Source: Kitasatospora sp. NBC_01246
Lineage (GTDB): Bacteria > Actinomycetota > Actinomycetes > Streptomycetales > Streptomycetaceae
Assembly: GCF_036226505.1 (NCBI RefSeq)
Contig: NZ_CP108484.1
Span: 5,022,001-5,086,000 of the forward strand
DNA length: 64,000 nt
Direction of reading: 5' to 3'
Shown here one piece after another: positions 16,151 to 24,363 of this stretch (positions are counted from its first letter, which is position 1; each line of letters begins with the position of its first letter). The notes beneath the pieces were generated by a model. It did not search any database. It worked only from the letters and a program-made list of their open reading frames with translations, and was not told where the DNA came from. The translations under genes were made by a program, and so were the position numbers.

Positions 16151-16615
16151 GTCGACCTCCGGCCGGACCTCTGGTGATCGTTGGAACGGCAGTCCTCGGA
16201 ACACAGTGGAAATTGGGACCAACCCCCCTGACTTGGAGCAGCATGACACCTTGGATCAGGTCGGCGCCGGGGAATCGCAGGAGCGCAGTAGAACACATCA
16301 TCGGAAAAGCGCTTTGGCGAGACGGCGGGCCTCCCCGCGTGGTAAGGCGACGGTGCGGCTCGATCCGGTAGTGCTGCGGTGGCGGTGCGATGGGTCGTAC
16401 GGGCGCGGCAGGCGCCCGTACACGTGCCGGTGGCACGTGCTCGGGCGGGCGGGGCGGGGCACCGCACGGGTGCCCGGCCCCGCCCGCGGGGTACGGCGGA
16501 GGGGCGGCCGCCCGGCGACTTCCGTCGCGGGCGACCGCCCCTGCTTCCTGCCGGCTGTTCACCGCCGGGTGGCGGCGTGAGCTGTGCGGCGTGCGCCGCG
16601 CGTGGTGGGTCCGGG
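16151..16615. other. 465-bp intergenic region with a hairpin array
   Basis: The right part (16397-16545) holds consecutive stem-loops listed separately. The left part (16151-16396) must hold the promoter of the leftward HTH-DUF397 unit and contains a short A-rich tract near 16305. No credible gene was found. Confidence 0.5.
16397..16545. terminator. Array of four GC-rich stem-loops
   Basis: Stem 1 is GTACGGGCGC/GCGCCCGTAC (16397-16421). Stem 2 is CACGTGCC/GGCACGTG (16421-16439). Stem 3 is a 17-bp GGGCGGGGC...GCCCCGCCC stem with one mismatch. Stem 4 is GGGGCGG...CCGCCCC around 16503-16545. They lie downstream of the leftward GPP34 gene and probably end its transcript before the HTH promoter. 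Confidence 0.65.
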
Positions 16616-17371
16616 TCAGCGGACGCCGACGCGGGGCGGTGCGACCCGGCCACCGGTCCCGCCGCGGCTCGCCGCCGCACGCGGTCCCGGTCGGTCCGCG
16701 CCGACCGGAGCGCCGCCACCACCTTGGGATGAACGGTTCTGCTGCGACGGCAGACCGTTCTGCACGTCCATCACCGCGTGCGCGACCATCCCGCCCAGTG
16801 GGTCGTAACGGATCAGGTCGCGCAGCCGTGACCGTGAGGACCGGCCCTCGTTGCCCGGGTACAGGTGCTTGCCCAGGCCCACCGAGTGGGCCAGCGCGGC
16901 CAGCGCGGCCGTCCGCGGGTCCGGCGGCACGCCGGTGCGGATCGCGGTGTCCAGCCGCTGCTTGATCGCGGCGTTGGTGCAGTCGTCGGACGCCTGGTAG
17001 CGCGTCGTCGGCAGCACGCCGCACATCTGGCCCGGCACGGCCGTGACCATGCCGCACCGCTCCAGGTGCGCCAGATAGGTCTGCCTGAGCCCCAGTCTGG
17101 GCCCACCGATCCAGTGGGCCGCACGAACCGGGCTGCCGCGTCGGCGCAGCAGTTCCAGTGCGTGGTCCAGGGTCGGGTCGCCTGTCGGCCGTGGCAGTAC
17201 CACGGCGATCCGATCGCCCTCCGGGACGATCCGTCCGGCCAGGGACAGCTCGACGAGCTGGGCCCCGGCGAGTCCGAGGTCGAGGGTCTGCGGCTGCGCA
17301 GTGGTACCCGTGGTCGGGTCCAAAGCGAGCAGCAAGAGTTCCTCGGGAACAGTTCTGCGGCTCTTGCCCAT
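16616..17371 (-). CDS. GPP34-family phosphoprotein
   Basis: A 251-residue protein of the GPP34 (GOLPH3/Vps74) family. VPEELLLLALDPTTGTTAQP is the typical opening and TLDLGLAGAQLVELSLAGRI the conserved second helix; further family positions occur through GLGKHLYPGNEGRSSRSRL. Eukaryotic members bind phosphatidylinositol-4-phosphate at Golgi membranes; the bacterial role is unknown, though streptomycetes carry many copies. The last 35 residues are a low-complexity Gly/Arg/Pro tail beyond the normal end. GGGGAGG five bases before the ATG at 17371 fixes the start. It diverges from the D-Ala-D-Ala carboxypeptidase gene. Confidence 0.88.
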   Translation of the reverse strand: MGKSRRTVPEELLLLALDPTTGTTAQPQTLDLGLAGAQLVELSLAGRIVPEGDRIAVVLPRPTGDPTLDHALELLRRRGSPVRAAHWIGGPRLGLRQTYLAHLERCGMVTAVPGQMCGVLPTTRYQASDDCTNAAIKQRLDTAIRTGVPPDPRTAALAALAHSVGLGKHLYPGNEGRSSRSRLRDLIRYDPLGGMVAHAVMDVQNGLPSQQNRSSQGGGGAPVGADRPGPRAAASRGGTGGRVAPPRVGVR

Positions 17372-17669
17372 CCAAGCCTCCCCGCGTGGATGAATGACAG
17401 CGTGACGCCTCTCACACGGGCTTGTCGAGTACGCCTCCGAATCGTGACCTTGCGGCCGCGGCGGGGAACCGGTGGAGGCGGGCCCGGCGTCTGACCGGTG
17501 GAGAGACCGCGGTGCGGCCGTGCGGCGGCAATACGCGCCGGTCGGGCGGGGTGTGGGCGGCCGGAACGGTCGCCGGTGGCGGAGACTGTACAGGTACACG
17601 GGGCGGGGCGTCGGCTTCCCGAAATCGGGTCTGCCGGTGCCCCGCCGGGCGTTGAGGAGGCTGGGTTAC

Positions 17670-20054
17670 GTGGGCGAGTCCCCCGACAGGGTGCTGCGGG
17701 ACGGCGAGCGGAGGCGGGAGCGGGACGAGGCGCGGAGCGGTTCCGGCGCCGGTGCCGACGCGACGGCGGCAGCCGTGGAACCGGCCGGGCGCGAGGACGC
17801 CGACGGGGCGGACGCCGGGGCGGGTGCGCGGGCGGACGCCGGGGCCGGTGCCGAGGCCGCTTCGGACGAGCCCGGGAGCCCCGCGGCGGCTTCGGAGGCC
17901 GGCGCCGACGATGCCTCGGACGCGGGGTCGGAGGCCGCCTCCGCCGCCACCGGGGAGCCCGCCGCCGATGGGGCGGGCACGCCCAGGGCGGGGTCGACCG
18001 TCCAGCTCCGTGTCCGGGATACGGACTCCAGGACCACCATGCTCCGCCTTCCCGTGGACAACGCGACCACCGCGCTCCGCCTCCCCGCAGACAGCGCGAC
18101 GACCTCGTTGCGACTGCCCGCGGACAGCGCGACGACCTCGTTGCGACTGCCCGCGGACAACGCGACCACCGCGTTGCGGCTGCCCGAGGAGCTCCGTTCC
18201 CCGGCCGACGGCGGTGCCGGCCGGGGCGCTCCGCCGGTCGAGCCGCCGGCCGGCGCCCCCGCCGGGAAGCCGGGGCGCCCGACCGGGCCGGACCCGCGTC
18301 TCGCCATGCGGACGGACTCGGCGGCCCCCGGAAAGCCTCCGGCGGAGCCCACGAAGCCCCCGGCCGAGCCCGCCGAGCCCGCCGTACCCGCCGAGCCCGC
18401 CGTACCCGCCGAGCCCGGCGACGAGCCGAAGGGCGCCGGCGAGGAGTCGAAGGGCGCCGCCGGGCCGGAGACCCCCGCGCGGCCCGCGCGGCCCGCCGAC
18501 CGGGCCGGGCAGGCCGAGAAGCTGGAGAAGCCCCGGGCCCCGCGGGCACCCGGTGCGGGCACCGTGCCCGAGCCGGTCCCCGAGCCGCACCCGGCCCCCA
18601 GGCCCGTCCCGGAGCCGGAGCCGGCACCCGAGCCGGAGCCCGTTCCGGCCCCGAAGCCGGCGCCCACCCCGGTCCCCGAGCCGCTCCCCACCCCCGACCC
18701 CCGGCCGCTGCCGCCCCCGCCGCCGCTGCCGAAGCCCGCGCCGCTGCCCGCCACCGAGCCCGCGCCCGCGCCGGCCCCGGAGACGACGGCCGAGGCGATG
18801 CAGGTGCTGGCGACGCTCAACGCGCGCCCCGTCTCGCCGTTTCGCCGCGCACTCAAGCGGATCACCATCTGGACGGTCTTCCTGGCCGTCGTGCTCGGCG
18901 CGGTGGCGGTCGCGCAGCTGCTCCGCCCGCTGCCGGACGCCAAGGTGAAGCAGACCGCCGCGGGCAGCTACAGCTTCGGCGGCGATCCGCTCGACCTGGC
19001 CTGGCCGGCCAAGGGCCAGTCGGCCGCCCAGGTCGTCGGCGTCGGCAGTCTCGGCAGCTCCGGCCCGGAGACGCCGGCCTCGATCGCCAGTGTCACCAAG
19101 GTCATGAACGCCTACCTGATCCTCCAGTCGCACCCGCTCAAGAAGGGGGAGAGCGGCCCGAAGATCACCGTCGACAAGCAGGCCGCCCAGGAGTCCGGCA
19201 ACGTCGACGAGTCCAGGGTCACCCTCACCGAGGGCCAGCAGCTCACCCAGTACCAGGCGCTGGAGCTGCTGATGCTGCCGTCGGCCAACAACGTGGCCCG
19301 GCTGCTGGCCCGCTGGGACGCCGGCTCTGAGGAGGCGTTCGTCAAGAAGATGAACGACACCGCCGCCAGGTTCGGCATGGCCGCCACCACCTACACCGAC
19401 CCGGCGGGCTTCAGCCCGGACACCAAGAGCACCGCCAAGGACCAGCTGAAGCTGGCCGAGCAGGTGATGCAGGACGCGATCTTCCGGCAGATCGTCTCGA
19501 CGCCGGAGACCAACTTCAACAATCAGAAGATCTCCAACACCAACACCCTGATCTCCCCGAAGAACGGCATCATCGGCGTCAAGACCGGCTCCAGCACCCC
19601 GGCCGGCGGCTGCCTGATGTGGGCCGCCTACAAGGAGGTCGGCGGGGTCCAGCGGCTCATCCTCGGGGTCACCCTGGGCCAGCCGGCGACCACCGCCGAG
19701 CCGAGCATCCTCAAGATCGTCCAGAACGTCAGCGCCCTGCAGATCCAGGCGGCCCAGAACGGGCTGACCGGCCAGACCCTCGCCAAGCAGGGCGACGTCG
19801 TCGGCCGGGTCGACGACGGGCTCGGCGGCACGGTCCCGGTCGTCGCCACCAAGGACCTCACTGCCGCCGGCTTCCCCGGCATCAGCGGCACCCTCACCCT
19901 GGACCCGGCCAAGCTCGGCCACACGGCCAAGGCCGGTGCCCAGGTCGGCGTGCTGAGCGTGGGGGCGGGCGACGGCAAGGTGGAGGTCCCGGTCGTGCTC
20001 CAGACGGACCTGGCCCCGCCGTCCATCCTGTCCCGGCTGACCCGCCTGCTCTGA
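17670..20054 (+). CDS. D-Ala-D-Ala carboxypeptidase with long repeat tail
   Basis: A 794-residue S11-family D,D-carboxypeptidase, twice the usual length. Residues about 1-395 are cytoplasmic and disordered: an acidic Ala/Gly-rich part, five 11-residue repeats of the form ATTxLRLPAD (about 121-176), then a Pro/Ala/Glu-rich part. One transmembrane helix follows (TIWTVFLAVVLGAVAVAQLL, about 398-418). The extracellular enzyme has SVTK (Ser 474, Lys 477), SAN in LPSANN and KTG in GVKTGSS, all three catalytic motifs. It trims the terminal D-Ala from peptidoglycan stem peptides. GAGGAGG nine bases before the GTG at 17670 decides the start. Confidence 0.92.
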   Translation: MGESPDRVLRDGERRRERDEARSGSGAGADATAAAVEPAGREDADGADAGAGARADAGAGAEAASDEPGSPAAASEAGADDASDAGSEAASAATGEPAADGAGTPRAGSTVQLRVRDTDSRTTMLRLPVDNATTALRLPADSATTSLRLPADSATTSLRLPADNATTALRLPEELRSPADGGAGRGAPPVEPPAGAPAGKPGRPTGPDPRLAMRTDSAAPGKPPAEPTKPPAEPAEPAVPAEPAVPAEPGDEPKGAGEESKGAAGPETPARPARPADRAGQAEKLEKPRAPRAPGAGTVPEPVPEPHPAPRPVPEPEPAPEPEPVPAPKPAPTPVPEPLPTPDPRPLPPPPPLPKPAPLPATEPAPAPAPETTAEAMQVLATLNARPVSPFRRALKRITIWTVFLAVVLGAVAVAQLLRPLPDAKVKQTAAGSYSFGGDPLDLAWPAKGQSAAQVVGVGSLGSSGPETPASIASVTKVMNAYLILQSHPLKKGESGPKITVDKQAAQESGNVDESRVTLTEGQQLTQYQALELLMLPSANNVARLLARWDAGSEEAFVKKMNDTAARFGMAATTYTDPAGFSPDTKSTAKDQLKLAEQVMQDAIFRQIVSTPETNFNNQKISNTNTLISPKNGIIGVKTGSSTPAGGCLMWAAYKEVGGVQRLILGVTLGQPATTAEPSILKIVQNVSALQIQAAQNGLTGQTLAKQGDVVGRVDDGLGGTVPVVATKDLTAAGFPGISGTLTLDPAKLGHTAKAGAQVGVLSVGAGDGKVEVPVVLQTDLAPPSILSRLTRLL
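18031..18197 (+). repeat. 33-bp in-frame repeats encoding ATTxLRLPAD
   Basis: Five tandem units of 33 bp inside the carboxypeptidase gene. Units at 18094 and 18127 are identical over 33 bp; the outer copies have drifted in synonymous codons but keep the Thr-Thr-x-Leu-Arg-Leu-Pro core, so the peptide, not just the DNA, seems to be under selection. Confidence 0.8.
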
Positions 20055-20091
20055 CCTCGGCCGTCCGGCCCGCCCGCGGGCCTCGCACACC

Positions 20092-20130
20092 CCTCGGCGG
20101 GGGAACCGGCCACCGGTTCCCCCGCCGAGG
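20092..20130. terminator. 18-bp perfect bidirectional terminator
   Basis: Perfect arms 20092-20109 and 20113-20130 with a CCA loop, between the convergent carboxypeptidase and YihY genes. Confidence 0.85.
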
Positions 20131-20134
20131 CGCG

Positions 20135-21103
20135 TCAGCCGCCCCGCGGTCCGTCCGCGCCGTCGGGGTCCGGTCCGCCCGCGTCCCCCGCCGTCTCGCC
20201 CGCCTCCTCCGCGGTGAGCGGGGCGCCGCCCCAGACGCCGGGCTCGGTCCGGGTGCCCAACCAGTGCGCGACCGCCTCCTCCTCCGACACCACCCGGCCC
20301 AGCGCGATCGCCAGCGTCAGTCCGGCGAACATCACGATCAGCCAGGAGAGGCCGGTGAAGACCACCCCGTACGGCCCGAACTGCGTCACGCTGTGCGCCA
20401 TCGCGCGCGGCAGGTAGATCCGGGAGGCGATCCCCAGGCCCACCACCACCGCTCCGCAGAGCAGCGCCCCCGGCAGCAGCGGCAGCCAGCGCACCCGGCC
20501 GACCAGCAGCAGGTGCTGGGTCCACCACCAGATCGCCGTCCCGCCGACGAAGGTCAGCGGAATCCCCAGCCAGGCACCCAGGCCGAAGCCGTCCCGCAGC
20601 GGCGTCTGGAACATCAGGCAGACCAGCCACACCAGCAGCCAGACCAGCCAGCGCCAGGCCACCACCCGCGACCCCGCCCTCGGCAGCTCCCAGCAGCGCT
20701 CGCAGACGCGTTGCATCGCCCGGCTCAGCGCCGTCGCCGACGCCAGGGTCACCAGGGCGCCGAACACGCCGATCGTGGTCTCCTGGTCATGGCTGCTCTG
20801 CAGCATCTGCTGCACCGACTGCTGCGCCGCACCCTCCAGGCCCAGCTCCTTGCGGAGCGAGCGCATCACGTTCTCGCGGACCGCGGCCGGGGTGAACACG
20901 GCCACCACGAAGAGCGCGGGCAGGGCGCTCAGGAAGGCCTGGGCGGCCAGCCGGGTCGCGCAGTCGAGGAGGTTCACCCGCAGCAGGTGGCCGAGCGCCC
21001 GGCCCACCAGCGGCACCTGCTCGGGCAGCTCGCGAGCGCGCCGGGCCAGCTTCGCCGACCGCTTCTTCAGCCGGGTCACCCGCCCGGCCGGGTGCTCGCT
21101 CAC
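20135..21103 (-). CDS. YihY/BrkB-family inner membrane protein
   Basis: A 322-residue integral membrane protein with about six helices. A basic region RLKKRSAKLARRARELPEQV precedes LLDCATRLAAQAFLSALPALF, the usual start of the YihY/virulence-factor BrkB family, and the second half contains WLPLLPGALLCGAVVVGLG and FGPYGVVFTGLSWL. An acidic Pro/Gly tail ends the protein. GGGAGG six bases before the GTG at 21103 fixes the start. Function of the family is unclear; despite an old label it is not an RNase. It sits downstream of the GT-C gene on the same strand with a 160-bp gap. Confidence 0.88.
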   Translation of the reverse strand: MSEHPAGRVTRLKKRSAKLARRARELPEQVPLVGRALGHLLRVNLLDCATRLAAQAFLSALPALFVVAVFTPAAVRENVMRSLRKELGLEGAAQQSVQQMLQSSHDQETTIGVFGALVTLASATALSRAMQRVCERCWELPRAGSRVVAWRWLVWLLVWLVCLMFQTPLRDGFGLGAWLGIPLTFVGGTAIWWWTQHLLLVGRVRWLPLLPGALLCGAVVVGLGIASRIYLPRAMAHSVTQFGPYGVVFTGLSWLIVMFAGLTLAIALGRVVSEEEAVAHWLGTRTEPGVWGGAPLTAEEAGETAGDAGGPDPDGADGPRGG

Positions 21104-21262
21104 AGGTGTCCTCCCGGGCAGTCCCGACCGTCGAGGGGCGGGCGGCCGGAGGCCGGAGGCGCCCCGGTCACCGTGCTCCATGGTTACCCGGTCGCCGGAC
21201 GGCCGCATCCGGGCGGACCGCCGTCACGCGGGCGCCGGACCGGGCGGACCCGGCAGCCGGGC

Positions 21263-22804
21263 TCAGCCGGTGGTGGAGTCCAGCAGTGCGAGCGTCACCC
21301 CGCCGAGCGGCGTCACCCGGTCGGGCGGGCCGTACCTGGCCCGGAGGGCCCGCGCCTGCTCCGCGGGCATCGCGGTCAGCGGCTCGGCGGTGTCCCCGAG
21401 GACGAGCAGCCAGGTCCGCTGCCCCTGCCCCAGGCACGCGTCCACCTGGGGGCAGGTGGTCGGGAAGAGGTCCTCGGCCTGGAGGGCGCTGCGTTCGACG
21501 AAGACCGGGAACGGCCGGACGTCGCTCGGCAGGTAGTAGGAGACACCCGGCCCGACCATCGCCCAGCCCTGGTCGCCGAGCGGAGCCGCCAGCCCGTCGC
21601 CGGGCCGGTACCCGGCCCCGATCAGCTCGGCGGCCGCCCGGTACGGCTCACGGGAGAAGGAGTGCGAGCCCGCGGAGCGCACCGAGGACTGCTTGGGCAG
21701 CGCCACCAGGGCGGGGACCGCGATCAGCCCGACGGCCAGCAGCGCGCCCGCGGCCCGGACCTGCCCCGGCGTCCGGCTGCGTCGCGCGGCCGCCGCCACC
21801 GTCGTGTAGACCGCCTGCACCCCGCCGCCGGCCAGCGCCGCCCAGGCCGGCACCGTGAAGAGCAGGTAGCGGTCGACGAAGTACGAGGTGCTGCCGCGCG
21901 ACACCAGCCAGACGCCGAGCACCGGCAGCACCGCGAGCAGCAGCAGCTGGAGCGCGGGCAGGCGGCGCCCGGGCAGGACCAGGGCCAGCAGGGCCAGCAG
22001 GGCGAAGACGTGGAACACCCCGGGCGAGCCGAACAGCGGCTCACCGAAGTGCCGCAGCTGGTAGAAGGTCGGCTTGCCGATCCAGCCCAGCTGGCGCCCG
22101 GACTGCCGGCTGCCCAGCAGCACCACCGGCAGCACCGGCAGGGCCGCGACCAGCACGGCGAGTGGGTACTGCCAGAGCACCCGCCGCTCGGTGGCCGGGC
22201 GGGTCCGCCACAGGTGCAGCGCCACCACGGCCAGCTGGCCGGCCAGCGTCGCGAAGGAGATCAGGTGCCCGGCGCCGGCCGCCGCCATCGCCGCGCAGTA
22301 CGGCGCCCACCGCCGCAGCGACGGGCGCTCCAGCGCGCGCAGCAGGAACCAGGTGGCAGCGGCGACCGCACAGGTCACCAGGGCGTACGAGCGGGCCTCC
22401 TGCGCGTACCGCGAGATCAGCGGCACCACGGAGAACAGCAGCCCGCCGCCGATCGCCGCCACCCGGCCGCCGAACAACCGCTGGGCGGTCAGCGCCACGA
22501 ACGCGGCGGCGCCGGCCATCGCCAGCACGGAGGGCAGCCGCAGCGCGATCGCGGAGTCGCCGAACACCGACGTCCAGCCGTGCATCAGGAGGTAGTACGC
22601 GCCGTTGCTGGCGTCGATGTGCTGGAGCAGTCCGAGCAGATCACCGAGCGAGCGGGTCGCCACCGTCCAGGTCGCCACCTCGTCCCGCCACAGCTCGGGC
22701 GTCCCGAGCCGGTAGGCGCCGACGCAGAGCATCGCCAGTGCCGGCCAGAGCCACACCTGGCCCAGTACGCGGAGGGCCGGGTGCCGTCTGCCGGCTGATG
22801 TCAT
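21263..22804 (-). CDS. GT-C family glycosyltransferase (GT39-like)
   Basis: A 513-residue polytopic protein. The first extracytoplasmic loop contains LGTPELWRDEVATWT, the acidic DE motif typical of GT-C enzymes that use polyprenyl-phosphate sugars. It is followed by the GAYYLLMHGWTSVFGDSAIA region and about ten further helices; the C-terminal 130 residues form an extracellular domain with Cys in TTCPQVDACLG. Likely transfers mannose or another sugar to cell-wall glycan or protein outside the membrane; acceptor unknown. The ATG at 22804 begins just before a basic, then hydrophobic segment. Confidence 0.82.
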   Translation of the reverse strand: MTSAGRRHPALRVLGQVWLWPALAMLCVGAYRLGTPELWRDEVATWTVATRSLGDLLGLLQHIDASNGAYYLLMHGWTSVFGDSAIALRLPSVLAMAGAAAFVALTAQRLFGGRVAAIGGGLLFSVVPLISRYAQEARSYALVTCAVAAATWFLLRALERPSLRRWAPYCAAMAAAGAGHLISFATLAGQLAVVALHLWRTRPATERRVLWQYPLAVLVAALPVLPVVLLGSRQSGRQLGWIGKPTFYQLRHFGEPLFGSPGVFHVFALLALLALVLPGRRLPALQLLLLAVLPVLGVWLVSRGSTSYFVDRYLLFTVPAWAALAGGGVQAVYTTVAAAARRSRTPGQVRAAGALLAVGLIAVPALVALPKQSSVRSAGSHSFSREPYRAAAELIGAGYRPGDGLAAPLGDQGWAMVGPGVSYYLPSDVRPFPVFVERSALQAEDLFPTTCPQVDACLGQGQRTWLLVLGDTAEPLTAMPAEQARALRARYGPPDRVTPLGGVTLALLDSTTG

Positions 22805-23116
22805 GGTGAAGCGCCTCGTCCTTGCGGTGATGCGTTGCTGCAGGCGTGCCAGGGCCGGCGGGGGCACCGACGCCCCGCACCGGAACACCGGTTCGCTCCA
22901 GGCTACTGGAGCAGGATGTGACGCCCCGTCGCCGGGCACCATCGGCACCCTCCCCATGATTCCATCTTCCCGCACACGATTCGCACGCGGACTCCCCTCA
23001 CCGCACACCCCGCCACCTCCGCCCGGCCGACGGCCCGACCCGGCGTGGCCGCCCCCCGATCCGCTAGGCTGTCAGCGGTCGTCGCGCCACACGCGCGCCC
23101 GATCGCGAACGACCCC
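22805..23116. other. 312-bp intergenic region upstream of tRNA-Arg
   Basis: Holds the promoter of the leftward glycosyltransferase gene and, at 23065-23070, a TAGGCT -10 box about 47 bp before the tRNA, enclosed in a CCGCT/AGCGG dyad. A mildly A/T-richer stretch lies at 22955-22985. Nothing else was recognised. Confidence 0.5.
23065..23070 (+). promoter_or_regulatory. -10 box (TAGGCT) of the tRNA-Arg gene
   Basis: TAGGCT lies 46 bp before the mature 5' end, leaving a short 5' leader for RNase P. The -35 region is not obvious. Confidence 0.5.
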
Positions 23117-23189
23117 GCCTCAGTAGCTCAGGGGATAGAGCACGGCTCTCCTAAAGCCGGTGTCGCAGGTTCGAATCCTGCCTGGGGCA
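23117..23189 (+). tRNA. tRNA-Arg (anticodon CCT)
   Basis: A 73-nt cloverleaf: acceptor GCCTCAG/CTGGGGC, D arm GCTC...GAGC, anticodon stem CGGCT/AGCCG with loop CTCCTAA giving anticodon CCT (reads AGG), and T arm GCAGG-TTCGAAT-CCTGC. The CCA end is not encoded. AGG is a rare codon in such GC-rich genomes. A hairpin follows directly. Confidence 0.96.
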
Positions 23190-23205
23190 CAGCGCGCTAC
23201 GCAGT

Positions 23206-23245
23206 GAAGGCCCAGGTCCGGGGATTCCCCCGGGCCTGGGCCTTC
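23206..23245. terminator. Stem-loop terminator of tRNA-Arg
   Basis: GAAGGCCCAGG-N-CCGGGG pairs with CCCCGG-N-CCTGGGCCTTC; 17 bp with one mismatch and a very short loop. Confidence 0.85.
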
Positions 23246-23425
23246 GTCGTTCCCGACCGCCGTCCCGCCCGTGTCCCGCTTGCGCCGCATCCGTGCCTCT
23301 TTCAAGGCGGGGGGGCCGCGTGCCCGGCGGGCCCAGGGTGGGCACGAGGACCGGCGTCCCGGGGTGGCGGAGTCGGCCGGGCGCGTTCGGGGCCGCCGGC
23401 GTGTGACGGGCCGTCGGCGGCGGGC

Positions 23426-24310
23426 TCAGCCGAGGCCGAGGGTGTGCCGGTCGCGCGGGGTGGTGCGGGGCTGGGAGGCGAGGTCGGCGAGGAGGCTCTC
23501 GGCCTCCCGGGTGGTGCGCAGGACCTCCGGGTCGAGGTCGGCGACGACCAGCTCGCGGCGGTCCGGGCCGGCCTCGGCGAGGAGGCGGCCGTCGGGGGAC
23601 CAGACGGCGCTGGCGCCGCAGGTGTTCCAGCCGCCGGTGGTGCCGATGTGGTTGGCCAGCACCATGTAGAGGGTGTTGTCGAGCGCGCGGGCCGGGAACC
23701 AGGTCCGGGACTCGTGGTGGCCGTGGCCCACGCTGAACAGCGCGCCGACCAGGTAGGCGTGGCAGCCGTCGAGGGCGGCCGCGCGGGCGTGCTCAGGGAA
23801 GCCGGAGTCGTAGCAGATGCCCAAGCCGAGCCGCCAGCCGTCGAGTTGGAGGGTGCAGCCCGTCGTCCCGGGGCGGTAGGTGTCCCGTTCGGCCTTGAAG
23901 AGGTACTGCTTGTCGTACCGGGTGGTGAGCGCACCGTCGGGGCCGAAGACCAGGGCGGAGATGCGCAGTTCGCCGTCGGCGTCCCGGACGGCCGCGCCGA
24001 CCACGGCGGCCGTGCCGGTCTCCCGGCAGGCGTCGACGATCGGCGCGAGCCGGGGATCGCCGGGCTGGACGCTGTACTTGAGGGGGTCGGTCCGGATCAG
24101 CTCGGGCTCGTAGCCGGACAGGAACTTCTCGGCGAAGAGCACCAGGCGGACGCCGTCCGAGGCGGCCTCGCGGATCAGGTCGGCGACGGTCGCGACGTTG
24201 GCGGGGAGGTCGCCCGCCACCGCCTGGGCCTGCGCGGCGGCGATCCGCAGCGGCCGGTCGGGGAAGTCGGGGGCGGGAGCGGGTCGGTCGGGCGTCGAGG
24301 GAAGCGGCAT
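23426..24310 (-). CDS. Carbon-nitrogen hydrolase (nitrilase superfamily)
   Basis: A 294-residue amidase-type enzyme with the catalytic triad in order: Glu in LVLFAEKFLSGYE, Lys in RYDKQYLFKAE and Cys in LGLGICYDSGFPEHAR, followed by GTTGGWNTCGAS. Length is normal. The superfamily hydrolyses amides, carbamoyl compounds or nitriles in the cytoplasm; residues around the triad do not allow a substrate call. The N-terminal 20 residues are a Pro/Asp-rich extension. It is likely monocistronic and lies downstream of the PAP2 gene on the same strand. Confidence 0.9.
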   Translation of the reverse strand: MPLPSTPDRPAPAPDFPDRPLRIAAAQAQAVAGDLPANVATVADLIREAASDGVRLVLFAEKFLSGYEPELIRTDPLKYSVQPGDPRLAPIVDACRETGTAAVVGAAVRDADGELRISALVFGPDGALTTRYDKQYLFKAERDTYRPGTTGCTLQLDGWRLGLGICYDSGFPEHARAAALDGCHAYLVGALFSVGHGHHESRTWFPARALDNTLYMVLANHIGTTGGWNTCGASAVWSPDGRLLAEAGPDRRELVVADLDPEVLRTTREAESLLADLASQPRTTPRDRHTLGLG

Positions 24311-24363
24311 GAAGGCCAGGCTAGGCGGGCCCGGCGGACCGGCCCGAGGCCGGGGGACCCGCG

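Noticed and set aside
17472..17669. Upstream extension of the carboxypeptidase gene from the ATG at 17472
   Set aside because: The extra 66 codons are Arg/Gly-rich, and GAGGAGG with ideal spacing marks the GTG at 17670.
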